A DNA stretch of 64,000 nucleotides from Hyaloscypha bicolor E (Eukaryota > Ascomycota > Leotiomycetes > Helotiales > Hyaloscyphaceae), in NCBI RefSeq assembly GCF_002865645.1, contig NW_020194521.1, positions 434,001 through 498,000 on the forward strand. The letters run 5' to 3'. This document shows, in pieces, positions 51,277 through 64,000 of the stretch. Position 1 is the stretch's first letter; each line of letters starts with the position of its first letter. A program made the position numbers and the translations under genes. Under the pieces are notes generated by a model. It was not told the origin of the DNA and made no database searches. It was given only the letters and a program-made list of their open reading frames with translations.

Positions 51277-54150
51277 TCTAATTCCCTATTTATTTATATT
51301 TATTTCCTAAATACTAAAAACTAATAAAAAATCCCTATTTAGAATTCGAAATAATAAAATAATTAAAATCTTTCTTTATTAGTATTTCTAATTTCTTCTT
51401 AATATACTAAAAATATAATCTATTATTCTTAAATAGTTTTATTTTATATTCTCGAATTTATTTAAAAGTAATTCGAATCTACTTAATTATATTTTTATAC
51501 TAAATATAATATAGTTTTTTTTATTATTTAGTATTTGCCTTTAGTTATTAATTAATCTTAGCCTTTATAGCTAGATACTAAGATAGCTTATTATAATAAA
51601 TTATATTATAAATTATACTAATATATTTCAAATAAATAGCTTTTTTGAATTTTATATTATTTTTAATATTCTTAAATTAGTCTTTAGTAAAAGAAGAAAG
51701 CTTTTACTAAAAAGCTTTAATAGCTTTATAAAAGATTCTATTTTTATATATTTTGTTCTAAATAATAATTAGACTTATAAGAATTATAATAAAAGGCTTT
51801 TTAAATAATAGATTATTATTAAACTATTTTTTAATTACTATTTTATTTAAGAATTATTATTTAATTATAATTCTAGACTTATAAATTATCTAGCTAAAAG
51901 CATTTATTTATTTAGTTAAATATTTTATACTTAAATACTTTTTTTTATTTTCTTTACTAAATACTTATTTAATTTCTTAATATTTTCTAAATTAAAATTA
52001 TTATAAATAAAAGAATAATTAATATTCTTAAGAACTTTCTTATTAAAAGAAGCTATCTTTTTATAGTCTATAAAGAAAATATAACTAATATTTCGATTTT
52101 TTTTACTAAAAAAGAACTTATTATTTAGAGCTTTAGTAATAGCCAAATTATTAGTATTACTTTTATATTAATAGTAATTAATATTTCTAGAAATATAGTA
52201 TTAGACTAGCTAAAAATAAATAACTAGATAAATAGAATATTTAGCTAATACTTTATAAAATTCAAGCTATATTAAGGAATCCGCTATTAAAAATTAAAAG
52301 GCTAAGATAAAATAGCTATTACCTAAATCTCTATATTTTAATACTTTATTCTTTTAAAAATAAAATTATAATATCTTTATTTCTTTTATTAAAAGCTTTC
52401 GAATATTAAGCTTTTTAGTTTATTTTAAGTAATTCTTTTTATAAATATAGCTATTTATATTTAGATTAGAGATACTAGACTCAGAAATAGAAGCTATAAT
52501 ATTAAATTAAAGCTATAGATTCGGGCGAAATTAATTAGAAATCTAATATTTATATTTATAGTTTATAATTTCTTTATTTTCTAAAAAGAAATCCCGTATT
52601 TCCTTATTTATCTAAATAATAGAAATATATTTCTTATTTTTAGTAACTTTATAAATCTTAATAATTATTTTTAAGATATTTATAAGCTTAATATTAATTA
52701 TTTAGATAAAGAAAATATTAGTAAATTACTAAAGATATATTTTATAAAAGGCTTTAAAGAATTTATTAATAATTCTATAATATTTTTATTTATAAATAAG
52801 TTCTAGAATACTATTATATAACTTTTTAAAAATATAGTAATTCTAATAACTAAATATTAGCTTCTATTTAGTTAGTATTTTATAAATATAATATTTAGAT
52901 ATATTATTAATATTATTAGTTTTTTTCTTCTTAGTTTTCGAAGTTTTTCTAGTTAGTATTTTTCTTTTATTTTTCTTTATTTCATTTCCTAGTATATTAC
53001 TAATTTTATATTTAGACTAGTATTTAGATCTATATTATTTATTAGAAGTTTTAAGCTTAATTTATTTTTCTTTTTTACTAGGTTCTTAATTAGTTATACT
53101 AGTTCTATTAATCTTACTAGTAGCCCTAATAATAAACTTTATTAAATTAGCTCTAGTTTTACTAGTTAGATTTAATTAAATTACTATTAAAATTATAATA
53201 GAAGTTTATTCTCTAGATTTATTATAGAAACTAGAGAAAGATTTATTATTATAATATTTTTTAATAAGAATTCAGGAAATATTAAAAATATACTATCTAG
53301 CCTTAAAATTATTAGCTAATAATAGCTTAAAAACTAATTCTCTAAATTCCGAAATAGTTTTAATATATTTAAATATCTTAGTAATATCTAATTTAGTAAA
53401 TATATTAGTATTTTAATATTTCTTATTTTTAATATATTCCAAAATAGCTTTATTAATTAACTAAATAGCCTTATATACTAAAGCTTTTATTTTAAAGAAA
53501 GAATATAACTTTTTATAAATATTTTTACTAAAGTTATTATAAATATTATTAATATATTAGCTAAAAGCTTTATTATATAATATAATTCTATTCTAATTTT
53601 TAGTTTCTAGATTATTTACTATAGTCTTAATTTTATTAAGCTTCTCTTATTTACCTTTAATAATGCCTTTAATAATATTCTCTAATTCTCTATTATTAGC
53701 TTAGTAGTTCTTTAGCTTCTCTTTAGTTAATTTTAGTCTAGTTCTATTTTTAATAAAGGTTTTCTATTTTAAGAGCTTATTATATATACTATTTAGCTTA
53801 TTAAGAATATTTATATTAAATTTAGTAATTATAGCTATTTTTTCTAGTATTAATAGGCTTTCTATAACTATTTAAACTCCCTTAATATTTTAAATTTTAA
53901 TATTATTAATTTATAGGCTTTTAGTAATATTATAGCTTATAAGAACTAGTTATTATATTTTATTAGATTAAGGAATCTGTTTTTTAGCTATTTTATTATT
54001 TTTAAAGAAGTTATATAGATATTATTAATATAATAGTTATAGATTATAAAATTAAAGATTCTTGAAATTATAAGAATTTCTTTTAAGTATTTCCTAAAAT
54101 AAAAAATAAATTAGAATAAACTTGAATTATATAAAAGTATTATATATTTT
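51277..54150 (-). pseudogene. Degenerate extra ORF of element A2
   Basis: This is the co-linear counterpart of 1425-4250. The piece around 52146-51931 remains open for 71 codons and includes AITKALNNKFFFSKKNRNIS and IFFIDYKK, matching the A1 frame closely. Its presence in both copies shows that it belongs to the family and is not a chance insertion in one of them. Confidence 0.6.
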
Positions 54151-54815
54151 CTTTTTTTCTAATAAGGAAATAAAGCTAAAATAGTAATATATATAATAGA
54201 GAAAATAAATATAATAATTAAATATATTTGAAATAATATAATTATAAATTAGAAATAATTATAGAAAATAAAATATAGAATTAAGTTTCTATTATAAAAA
54301 AGAATACTAATATATATATTTAAGGAAATATAATCTAGAAAATAATTAAACTAAATAGTAATAATAGAAAAATAAAAAAGTAATATAATAAGAATATAAA
54401 TATAGTAATAATAATATTTAAAGTATTAGAATATAAAAGAAAATAATAAAAATTTCATAATATAAATATATTCTAATTTCTTATTTATTTAGAAATATTT
54501 CTATTAATTCAAAAATAGTATATAAAAAAAGAAATAATATAAGAAATATATAAAAGATAAAATATATAAATATATTAAAGATATTAGAAAAACATAAAAT
54601 AAGTATTAATAGAAAAGAAGTTAGAATAACGGAATTAAGAAATAATTTAAAATAAGATATTATTTTTTCTAAAACTAATTTATATCTTTTTTAAAAGCTA
54701 ATTATAATTATTTAATATTTATTAAAATTAATTTTATATAATAGAAAATTACTTAGCTAATTAAGACTTTAAAGTAGTATTTATATTAAAGAAAGTAATA
54801 TTAAAAGATTTTAAA

Positions 54816-55090
54816 TATTATAATTCTTAAATATCCGGTATTTAAAATATCTAGCTAGATATTTAAATACCTTTTAGATATATATAATATAGCTACTTTA
54901 TTAGAGAAATATATTTGAAATATACTTGAGATATTTAGAAAGCTAAGCCTCTTTAAGACTAGTATATTATAGAATATATATATTTCCTTATAGCTTTTTA
55001 TATTCTAGTTTTCTTTTTCTTAGCTTTAAATTATTTTTATAAAAGATCTTTTATTTTACTTTCTAAGCCCTAAATATTATATCTATAATA
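54816..55090 (+). repeat. 5' LTR of element C
   Basis: Matches 61165-61419, sharing the TATTTAAATACC / GAAATATATTTGAAATATAC region and the TTCTAAGCCCTAAAT end. It contains an extra segment (TATAAAAGATCTTTTATTTT) absent from the other LTR. Confidence 0.88.
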
Positions 55091-55299
55091 ATATTTAAAG
55101 CTTATTTCTTTTAATTCTATAAAGGATTTCAAATAAACTAATTTAGAATTATTAGAAATATAAATATTATTAAAATAATAGAACCTTAGAAATACAAGTA
55201 ATAAACTTTAGAATAATAAAAGCAAAAAGCTTTAGAACCTTTAAAGAAATCAGGTATTTATATCTTTATAAATATATATTAGTAATATATTAAAAACTT

Positions 55300-58200
55300 T
55301 TCTAAAATTCCCGAAAATTAGAGAATCTTATATAAAGGCTATTTTTTAATTAAATTCTAAAATAATAGATATTTATAGGCTAGTAACTCAACTATTACTC
55401 TTAAACCCTATCTTATAATCTTATAGGCCCTATATATATATTAGTAATAAGATTATTAGAAAGAATATAATAAAAAGAAAATATAATAAATTAATTTCCT
55501 AGAATATTATATAATTAGAAATTATATTAACTTCTACTAAGGCTTCTAGTAAAACTTTTACTAGTTTAGGTTATTTTATTAGTAGCTCTTTCCGAATTAA
55601 ATATCCCGTTAGTATTTCTAAAGAATTTATAAATAAATCTATAGAAATAGAATTCTTTATTTTTATTTTAAAGCTTTTAGAAACTAATAATTATATTATT
55701 ACTAGAGAGTTATATAAATAAGCTAAGAAGTTTAATATCTTATTCTTAAATATTAATATTATTATAAAGAATTACTAGAAGAATATTTATAAGGCCCTTT
55801 TATATAAGAATATTTATAGCTATAATAAAGCTATTTTCGAAAATATTAAGTTTTATAATACTAAACTCGAGAATAATATTAAATATTATATAGCTATAAT
55901 AAATCGGTTTATAATAATTCTAGTTACTTTTATTCTATTTGCTTTTATTATTTCTATAATTCCGGCTATTTTAAATTTCTTTCTAAAGAATTCCGAACTA
56001 TTTCCTACTTATTTCTATCTAGAATTCCTTATATTTTATATTTTCTTTAGAAATACTAAAGTTACTAAGCTTTTAGATCTAATTCTCTTTACTAGAAATT
56101 ATATTATCTTTAATAACTAGCTAGTTCAGATTAAGAATAAGCTATAAGAAAATACTAATTTATATTTCTTAGAGAATATTAAAATTATCTATATTTCTAA
56201 TAGATTTACTAATAATACTCTTATTCTAACTAACTTTTATATAAATAAAAATAGTTTAAATTAGTACTATTAGCTCTTAGAATTATATTTCTATTTAAAG
56301 AAGCTATATTCTAACTCTAATAAAATATAGAATACTTATTATAACTTTAGTAAACTTTAAATATATTTTAGTTAAATATTTTAGAAGTTTTATATTCTCT
56401 TTTTATAATTATTTATAAAAGATAATATTAGTTTTTAAGATATTAAATATAAACTAAATAAAAAGCTTTTATTAAAGCTCTAGAAATTAATATATATATA
56501 TTATAATAATTCTTCTATTAATACTATTTATTTTATTTAGTACTATATTACTAATAATTAATAAATTAAAGCTATATATAAAAAGATTAAGAAATATAAG
56601 AAAACGAGAATTATTATAATTAAGTTTATTTCTAGTATTATATTTTTTAATATTTCTAAAAAGAAATCTAAAAAGCTTATATTTACTACTTTTATTAAAT
56701 ATATATTTCCTTATAAATATAAATAATATTTTATAATAACTAAAGATCTCTTAATTATTAAATACTTTAATTATAATAAGTTCGGTTACTATATTAAATA
56801 TTATTCTATTAAATATAATAAAGAAACTAAAATAGCTTTTTCTAGAATTAAGCCGGGCTTAGTTTCTATTTTACTAAAATATCTAATTTCTATTTTAATA
56901 AAGTATTTAAAGAATTCAGGCTCTAATTCTAATATAAAATCAGAAAACAAATATTTCTAAAAAAGTTTTTATTTTAAGAACTTATAATATAGATTTAATA
57001 GAAATTAATTTAATTTGTCTAATAAAAGAAAATACTTTTATAATACTCTATATTATTAGTATAAATAAATTAGAAATTAAGTCTTTTTCTTTTATTAATA
57101 TAAAGCTTATTTAGCTTATAAAGTAATTCTTAGAAATAGAACTATAACTCTTTTCTTTATCTTATATTATATACTGTTTTAATAGAAAGCTAGCTAAGTT
57201 TACTAAGAAATATATAAAAGTTTTACTTTTAATTAATAAATAAAATATTAATATACCTATAATTATTCTAAACTTTAGAAATTATAATATTATTCTTAAT
57301 AGGAAATATATTATATATATTAATATTTTAGTTAATTATAGAAAATATAGGCTTATATAACTAAAGAATAAGCTTAAATCTATATAATTCGATTATATTA
57401 TTAGTATTTCTTAGTAATAGCTAAAGAAGTAATCTAATAAGAAATATTAAAAAGATACTAATTAATGAGATTTTATTATAAACTATTTCTAGAAATTTAT
57501 TATTCTTAAATAATTTTTCTTTTTTTAAACTAATTAGAGGGAATTATATAAAACTATAAAAAAGAAGCTTCTATAGCCTAATTCAGATATAATATTTAAG
57601 TAAAAGCTAAAGAAGTAAAAAGAAATCCTTAATAAAAAGCAAATATTAGATCTAGCTATTTTTATTTTTATAATATTTAATTATATAACTAAAAGAGAAA
57701 ATATTATTATTAATTAAATCTCTATTTATAAAATTAATAAAAAGCTTAAAGCTTAAAAAAGAGAAGCTATTTCTGGCCCGGAAAATTAATAACTAGAAGA
57801 AATAGAGCTTTAATAATTCTAGAGAATATTATTTCCGGAATTTAAGAAATATATTTCTATTTTCTCTAAAAAGAAATCTAATATTCTTTTTTCTTATAAA
57901 TTATATAATTATATAATTATATAATTTAGATTAAAGACCTAAAGAAAACTAAAAGTATTAGATACTAATTTCTTTAGTAATAGTCTATTTAAAAGCTTCT
58001 AGAAATCAAGTATTTCTTAAAAAGTAATCTAACTAAAGGCTTTATTAAAGCTAGTTAAGCTCTTTTTATTTTACTAGTTCTTTTTATAAAGAAAGTAAAT
58101 AAAGGTTTATACTTTTATATTAATTTCTGCTATCTAAATAATATTATCTAAAAGAATTAATATCTTCTTTTATTTATTAATAAGACTTTAAATTAATTAT

Positions 58201-60950
58201 CTAAAACCAAGATTTATATTAAATTAGATATTTACTAAACTTTCTATTATATAACTATAAATTCGGACTCTTAAAAGCTAATTATATTTTATATTTACTA
58301 TAGAATATATAAATATAATATTTTCTAAAAAGGCTTTATAAATAGCCCGGCTATATATTAATATTATATAAATAATATATTTTTCGAATATTTAGATAAC
58401 TTTTATATAATATATTTTAATAATATTTTTATTTATTTAGAAAATCTAATAAAGTATAAATAGTATAAATAAAAAATACTAGACTATTTATATTTTGCCG
58501 GCTCTAAATAAATATTAAGAAATCGGAATTTAAAATTATATATATAAAGTATTTAGGCTTTATTATTTTTATATCTAGTATTAAAATAGACCCTAATAAA
58601 GTTAAAGTAATATATAATTAGTAATTCCTAAAAATAATTAAGGATATATAGTTTTTCTTTAGCTTTTATAACTTTTATAAATATTTTATTAAAGAATATA
58701 AATAAATTACTAAATCTTTTACCTTATTTATAAAAAAGAATATTTCCTTTAAATAGTCTAAATAATATTAAAAGGCTTTTAATTATTTAAAAGAAGCTAT
58801 AATTTCTATTTTAGTTCTATAATATTATAATTCAGATCTGCCTATAATAGTAGAAATAAATATATCTAAAGAAATAATTATTAGCCTATTCTTTTAATAA
58901 AACCCAGAAATAGGCCTTTAATACTTTATAGCTTATTTTTTCAAAATTATATTTCTAATAAAGCTTAATTATAATATATATAATAAGGAAATACTTACTA
59001 TAGTATAAATATTAGAAGAATAAAAAACCGAACTAGAAAGCCTTTAAAATATTTTCTTTAAGATCTATTTTAATTATTATATTTTAGAATATTTTATAAT
59101 TATTAAAAAGCTTTCTTTTTAATAAGCTAGATAGGCTAAGCTTTTATTTTACTATTATTTCAAGCTTATATATTATTCTAGAAAATTAAATAAATAAATA
59201 AATATTTTATTATAAAAATAAAACGAAATAAATATTTAGAAGTAAATTAATAAAAAGCTATAAACTCAAGTACTTTTTTCTAAAAAGAAAATTAATTCGG
59301 AGATTATTTATAATTTATAACTTATAGTAATAATTTATAAAATCGGCTTATTTAATCCGGAATTCGGTTCTAAAAACCAAATATATACTAAAGACTTTTT
59401 AGAGAAATATATTTCTATTAGAAATATAATTTTCTTATAAAAAGATATTTTCTTAAAAGCTTTATTAGTAGCCTCTATTATAATTACTTTTATAAAAGTA
59501 TTATTAGAAGTTATTACTAAATATAGTAGCTTATAACTAATAAATAAAATTCTATAAAATAATTATATATTATTAAATCTAGAAAAGCTATATATAATAG
59601 CCTAAACTAAAAGTAATATCTAAATATTATAAAACGGCTTTCTTTTATATTATAAAAGACTTTATATTATAGAGAATAAAATAATTCCCGGATAATCTTT
59701 ATAAATTACCTTAATTTATAAAGTATATAATAAATTTCTTTCTAAATATCCTGGATATATAAAGCTTTATTAATTATTTAAAAAATAATATTAGTAGCTA
59801 TTTATAGGCAAGGATATTAATTAATATTATAATAATTACTATATTTATAAAAGATTATATATATTAAAAGATAAGAAGCCTAGTTTACTTTATTTTCTTT
59901 TAGTTTCTAATTATATCTAGTAATATATTACTATAAACTTTAAAAGCTATCCGGAAAATAAAACAGATTATAATATAGTTAGTATATTTAAAGATTACTT
60001 ATTTAAGTATCTAATTATAATTCCTATATAAGATATAATTATAGCTAAATAAGTTATTATAATAAATAAGTTATTATAATAAATAAGTTATTATAATAAA
60101 TAAGTTATTATAATAAATAAGTTATTATAATAAATAAGTTATTATAATTAGAATAATTTATTATAATAAATAAGTTATTATAATAAATAAGTTATTATAA
60201 TACATATACGTCTATTAATACTATTACATAAGTTCATTATATATTAATTAAGTTATTATAATTATTATAATAAATAAGTTATTATAATAAATAAGTTATT
60301 ATAATAAATAAGTTATTATAATAAATAAGTTATTATAATAAATAAGTTATTATAATTAATTATTAATAAGCCTTTCTTTAAAATAAAATTATTAGCTAGT
60401 TTCTATTTATAACTAAAAAGGGCTATAAGTCTTATATTTCTCTAGACTAGAACTTTTCTATTAAAGTTATATAAAATAAATATAGAAATAATATATAATA
60501 TAAACTAATAAATACTACTATTTAATTAATTTCAAAATTAAAAATAAAATATAAGTTATTATAAAATACTAGAAATCTAATTATTTAAGCTAGAAGCTAG
60601 AAAATTAAATAAAGAGCTTATTTGAGATTCTAAAATAATATAGCTATTTATTTCTTTTAAAACTGCCGGAAATTATAAAGATATATCTAGTTTTCTATAT
60701 AAAGAAGCTATAAAAGAATTCTTAGAATTCTTTATTAAACTAAATAAATCCGGAACTATTTTTATTAATATTAAACGAGTTATTATAGTTAAGCTAATAA
60801 GAAATAAACTAAAATATAAAATCTAGTAAATTAGTTAGAATAAGAATTTAGTATAGTATCTAGTTTTAGTATTAAGTAATAGCTCTTTAGTTTTATAAAG
60901 CTTTTATAATAATAATATTAATATATTAGAATCTTTATAAAACCTATAAT
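55300..60950 (+). pseudogene. gag-pol of element C, RIP-destroyed
   Basis: Gag (about 55.5-56.95 kb) ends in a zinc knuckle at 56764-56805 that now reads YFNYNKFGYYIKYY; the Cys and His positions of the CCHC motif are all Tyr. Protease: about 57150-57320 (NIILNRKYI-like second motif). Reverse transcriptase: about 57930-58470, with GFI and FYINFCYLNNI blocks near 58030-58140 and the active-site box YFNNIFIY at 58413-58436, where the catalytic Asp pair is Asn-Asn. RNase H: about 58700-59250. Integrase: from about 59700 (KFLSKYPGYIKLY, the His/Cys-domain end) to the repeat array at 60046, then scattered pieces to about 60950. No function can remain. Confidence 0.82.
60046..60356. repeat. 17-bp minisatellite in two blocks within element C integrase region
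   Basis: AAGTTATTATAATAAAT is repeated about nine times at 60046-60200 and about seven times at 60237-60356. The blocks are separated by a unique stretch (about 60200-60240) that keeps CpG and CpA dinucleotides (CATATACGTC, TTACATAAG). Units are almost identical, unlike the mutated surroundings. Confidence 0.88.
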
Positions 60951-61164
60951 ATTAGCTAGATTATATAAAAAATAATACTTATTTAGAACTATATAGAAAT
61001 AATAATAAACTCTTTTAAATTATATATTAAAGGTATTTGCCTTTTATATATAATATTTATATTCGAGATATTAGTTTATTTTAGAAAAAAGAATAATATA
61101 AAATTAGATAAATTAATAGCTTTTATAAAGCTTAGAAACGAGCTTATTCTAAAAAAGAAAATAA

Positions 61165-61419
61165 TATTATAATTTCCAGATATTTAGTATTTAAGATATC
61201 TAACTAGATATTTAGATATTTTCTAGATATATATAATATAGGTACTTTATTAAGGAAATATATTTGAAATATACTAGAGATATTTAGAAGACTAAGCTTC
61301 TTTAAAACTAATATATTATAGGATATATATATTTTTTTATAGTTTCTTATATTCTAATTTTCTTTTCCTTAGCTTTAAATTATTTTATTTTCTAAGCCCT
61401 AAATACTATATTTATAATA
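61165..61419 (+). repeat. 3' LTR of element C
   Basis: Starts TATTATAATTT after the purine tract and ends TTATAATA before CTAAG. Confidence 0.88.
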
Positions 61420-64000
61420 CTAAGGCTATAAAAAAAAGAACTATAAAATAATATAAATAGAATTTATAGTATTATAATTGAATTTAGAATAATTAATATA
61501 GAAATTAATATAATATATAAGAAAATTAGATATTTCGAATTAGTATTAAAAATATAAGAATTAAAGATATCTTTTTAATTATTTAGATAATATTTAATAA
61601 TAAGAAATAGATTAATAATAAGAATTAATAAATTATACTAGCTTTTTAAAAAAGTAATAGGTTTTTAGTAAAGAAATAATATTATAATTAGGGAATGAGT
61701 TCTATATAAAAAAAGTTCCCTTTATATAAAAATAGAAATATATAATATATTAATTAAGCCTTAATATATACTTTTAAAATAGCTATAATTATATTAAAGA
61801 AAAAGTGGGTTTTCTAATATAAAATAGACTTTAAATAAGCAAATCTAGTTTATTTAATATCTATAAAATTCTTAGAATTATATATTATTAAATATCTTCT
61901 AAAATAACTATTAAATTTAATAAGATTTTCTTTTTCTTTTATAAGAACTTCTAATTAGTTATTTTATTTATATATAACTTCTAATTAGAAAGTTTATTTA
62001 AATATTATAAATAAACTTATAATAGTAATTTAAGTTAAAATCGAGATCTATAAATATTATAATTAAGCTTTAAACTAATATAAGCTATAAGAATAGCTAG
62101 TAGAAAAGCAAATAAAGTTCCTAAAAAACTTCTAGTTTAGTATTCTTTTCTTTTCTAGAAATATATAAAAGATTTTTTTCTTTTTTTCTTTTTTATATAT
62201 TCTAATTATTTATATTACTAAAATATATTAGAAAGAATAATACTTTGAAATTAAAAGTCTATAAGATAATCTCTTAATTCTCTATTTATTTTATATTAAA
62301 ATAAAAGCTTTATTTTTAATTTCTAAAACTCTAGTAATAGAATCTTCTATTAAGAATACTATTTAGTAAAATATATAATAATAGTAATAACTAGATAATA
62401 GTAAAAAATAAGTAATAATAAAACTTATTCGATTTCTAAAATAGTAATCTAATAATAATATTTTCTAAAAGCTATAAATAATAATTAGAAAAAAGAAAAT
62501 AAAAGATATATAAAGAATTAAAAATAATAAGTTTCTTTCTAGATTAAAAAGAGCTCTTATTATTAGATATTTCCTTCTAGTTTTCTATAAAGGAAATATA
62601 TTTTACTTTTTCTAATTCTAGTAATTCTAAAATATATATAATAATATTAATAGCTTTTTTAATTTTTTAATTATTATTTTACTTATAATATTTTATAATT
62701 ACTTTTTTTTTCTAATTCTATATTTATCTTAAAATATTCGTTTATAAATATATATTTATTATTAATTTCGTTTTTAGGAAAATACTAGAATTTATTTCTT
62801 TTAATAAACTATTTAAATTAATTTCTAATATATATTTTCCGAAATATAGTATTATTAGATTCTTCTAGTATATAATATTTCTTTAGTTAATCTATATATC
62901 TTACTTTATATAGGCCAAGCTAGTAATATAGTAGCTTAATATTTCTTGACTCATTTTAATTTATTAATTTAATATTATATATAAGAACTAGATTTTTTTC
63001 GGAAATAGACTTTAAATAAATCTAATAAATAATATTAAATTATTCTTTTTCTTTTTAATATTTTTAATTCTTTTTTATTCTAGCTTCTTTAATATCTTTA
63101 GCTCTTATTTATATTTATTTTATATATATCTCTAGAAGTATTTATCTATTTTAAACTTTATTTTATTTAAGTATTTTTTAGATTAAAAAATATATTTCTA
63201 TAAATAATATAACTTCTTTACTATAGACTATATAAAAGAAAATAAATCTAGTTAGTTTATATATAATAGCTTAATTAGTAAATAGAATATATAATAATAA
63301 ATCTATTTAGGGCTTCTTTTTATTTATTATAAAAGTAATAAATATTTAAATAATTAATAAATATTTTTTCTTAATTATACTATTTCTTTTAGAATTATAG
63401 GCCAAAATAATAATTCTATTAATTCCTAGCTTATTAAGTTCCTAAATTACTATTTTATTAAATTCCGATCTATTATTTATTTTAAGCTATCTAAATAAAC
63501 TATATTTATAAATAATTTCTTTCTAGATAAACTTAATAACCTTTTTACTAGTCGGGTTTTTTAAAGATCTAGCTTTAACTTATTCTAAAAAATCGTTTCT
63601 AGTAATAACTAATAAGTTATATTTTTTATAATCTAATAGTTTAATTATATTAATTTTAAGGTAATAGAAAAGAAATATAGCTTTTATTAAATATAAAGCT
63701 TTTTTTTATTTTATTTTATTCTTATATTAATAAACTTTATAAATACTAATAGATCTTTATATATAGTTATAATAACTTTCCTAATAATAGTAACTAGTTA
63801 CTAAATAAAAAGTTCTTTTTTTTTTTAATATATCTAATTTTATTATATAGTTTTTTAATAATAATTTCTTTTTACTTTTAATTATTAATAATAAGCTAAA
63901 GTAAATATATTTTAAATATAATTCTTTATAATAATTAATTTCTTATATTATAGTTTAAAGCTTTTTTTATTTAATTTTCGAAACTCGATTCTTAATATTT

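Larger units (their letters stand above)
54816..61419 (+). mobile_element. Ty3/Gypsy retrotransposon (element C), plus strand, nested in A2
   Basis: LTRs at 54816-55090 and 61165-61419 (275 and 255 bp; the first has about 20 extra bases) bound 6,604 bp. Target duplication: TTAAA (54811-54815) and CTAAG (61420-61424), identical before RIP. A purine tract (AAAAAAGAAAATAA) precedes the right LTR. Plus-strand frames give, in order: gag with a zinc knuckle, protease, reverse transcriptase, RNase H and integrase, the Ty3/Gypsy order. All are broken by TAA/TAG. Confidence 0.9.
50973..64000 (-). mobile_element. Second copy of the 13 kb Gypsy family (element A2), interrupted, continues beyond the window
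   Basis: It starts with a 304-bp LTR (50973-51276) equal in length to those of A1. It follows A1 position by position to about 54815 (A1 about 4950), then resumes at 61425 and reaches the A1 equivalent of about 7470 at the window end. It therefore contains the extra ORF and the integrase end; the reverse transcriptase and the other LTR lie outside. The 6.6 kb gap is element C. A2 is more heavily RIP-mutated than A1 in most aligned stretches. Confidence 0.88.

Overview
The window looks like part of the accessory genome of a filamentous ascomycete (Pezizomycotina). About 14 kb of normal-composition DNA (roughly 24.9-38.2 kb) carries intron-containing fungal genes. It lies between two long, extremely AT-rich blocks (1-24.5 kb and 38.3-64 kb) that consist largely of transposons destroyed by repeat-induced point mutation (RIP). 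The RIP reading rests on four observations. CpA and TpG are rare and TpA is abundant. Repeat copies differ mainly by C-to-T and G-to-A. Frames are broken by TAA/TAG at former Trp, Gln and Arg codons. Catalytic Asp codons have become Asn. Introns in the island are mostly 47-87 nt, with GT..AG ends and CTAAC/CTGAC-like branch sites. The species cannot be named from sequence alone.

Left block. A roughly 7 kb Ty3/Gypsy chromodomain element on the minus strand (934-24474) has been split twice. A 13 kb Gypsy element with 304-bp LTRs (1121-14093) is inserted in its left LTR, with a CTAG target duplication. A hAT DNA transposon (16662-20132) is inserted in its pol region, with an 8-bp duplication. 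A 19-bp minisatellite and palindromic MITE-like repeats also lie inside it.

Gene island. From left to right: a decayed CaMKK/Ssp1-like kinase pseudogene (RIP-damaged 5' end, internal deletion, frameshifts); a second probable gene remnant; a seven-exon NLR-type STAND gene on the minus strand (N-terminal DUF7708-like helical domain, NACHT, TPR; 1259 aa); a three-exon small Cys/His protein gene; a membrane-anchored alpha/beta hydrolase of the TAP-like class on the minus strand; and, divergent from it, a seven-exon siderophore-type MFS transporter (557 aa). I worked out the exon models by hand, and the phases close exactly in all three spliced genes.

Right block. It begins with unresolved AT-rich sequence, followed by a Ty1/Copia gag-protease-integrase fragment (plus strand) and a second, heavily mutated hAT copy. 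A second copy of the 13 kb Gypsy family starts at 50973 and runs out of the window. It is interrupted by a complete 6.6 kb Ty3/Gypsy element (54816-61419) with a CTAAG target duplication.

The most distinctive signals are the extra ORF downstream of pol shared by both 13 kb elements, the NLR and siderophore-transporter genes sealed between RIP deserts, a kinase duplicate dying at the edge of the RIP zone, and a tandem-repeat array with a non-RIP-like insert inside an integrase region.
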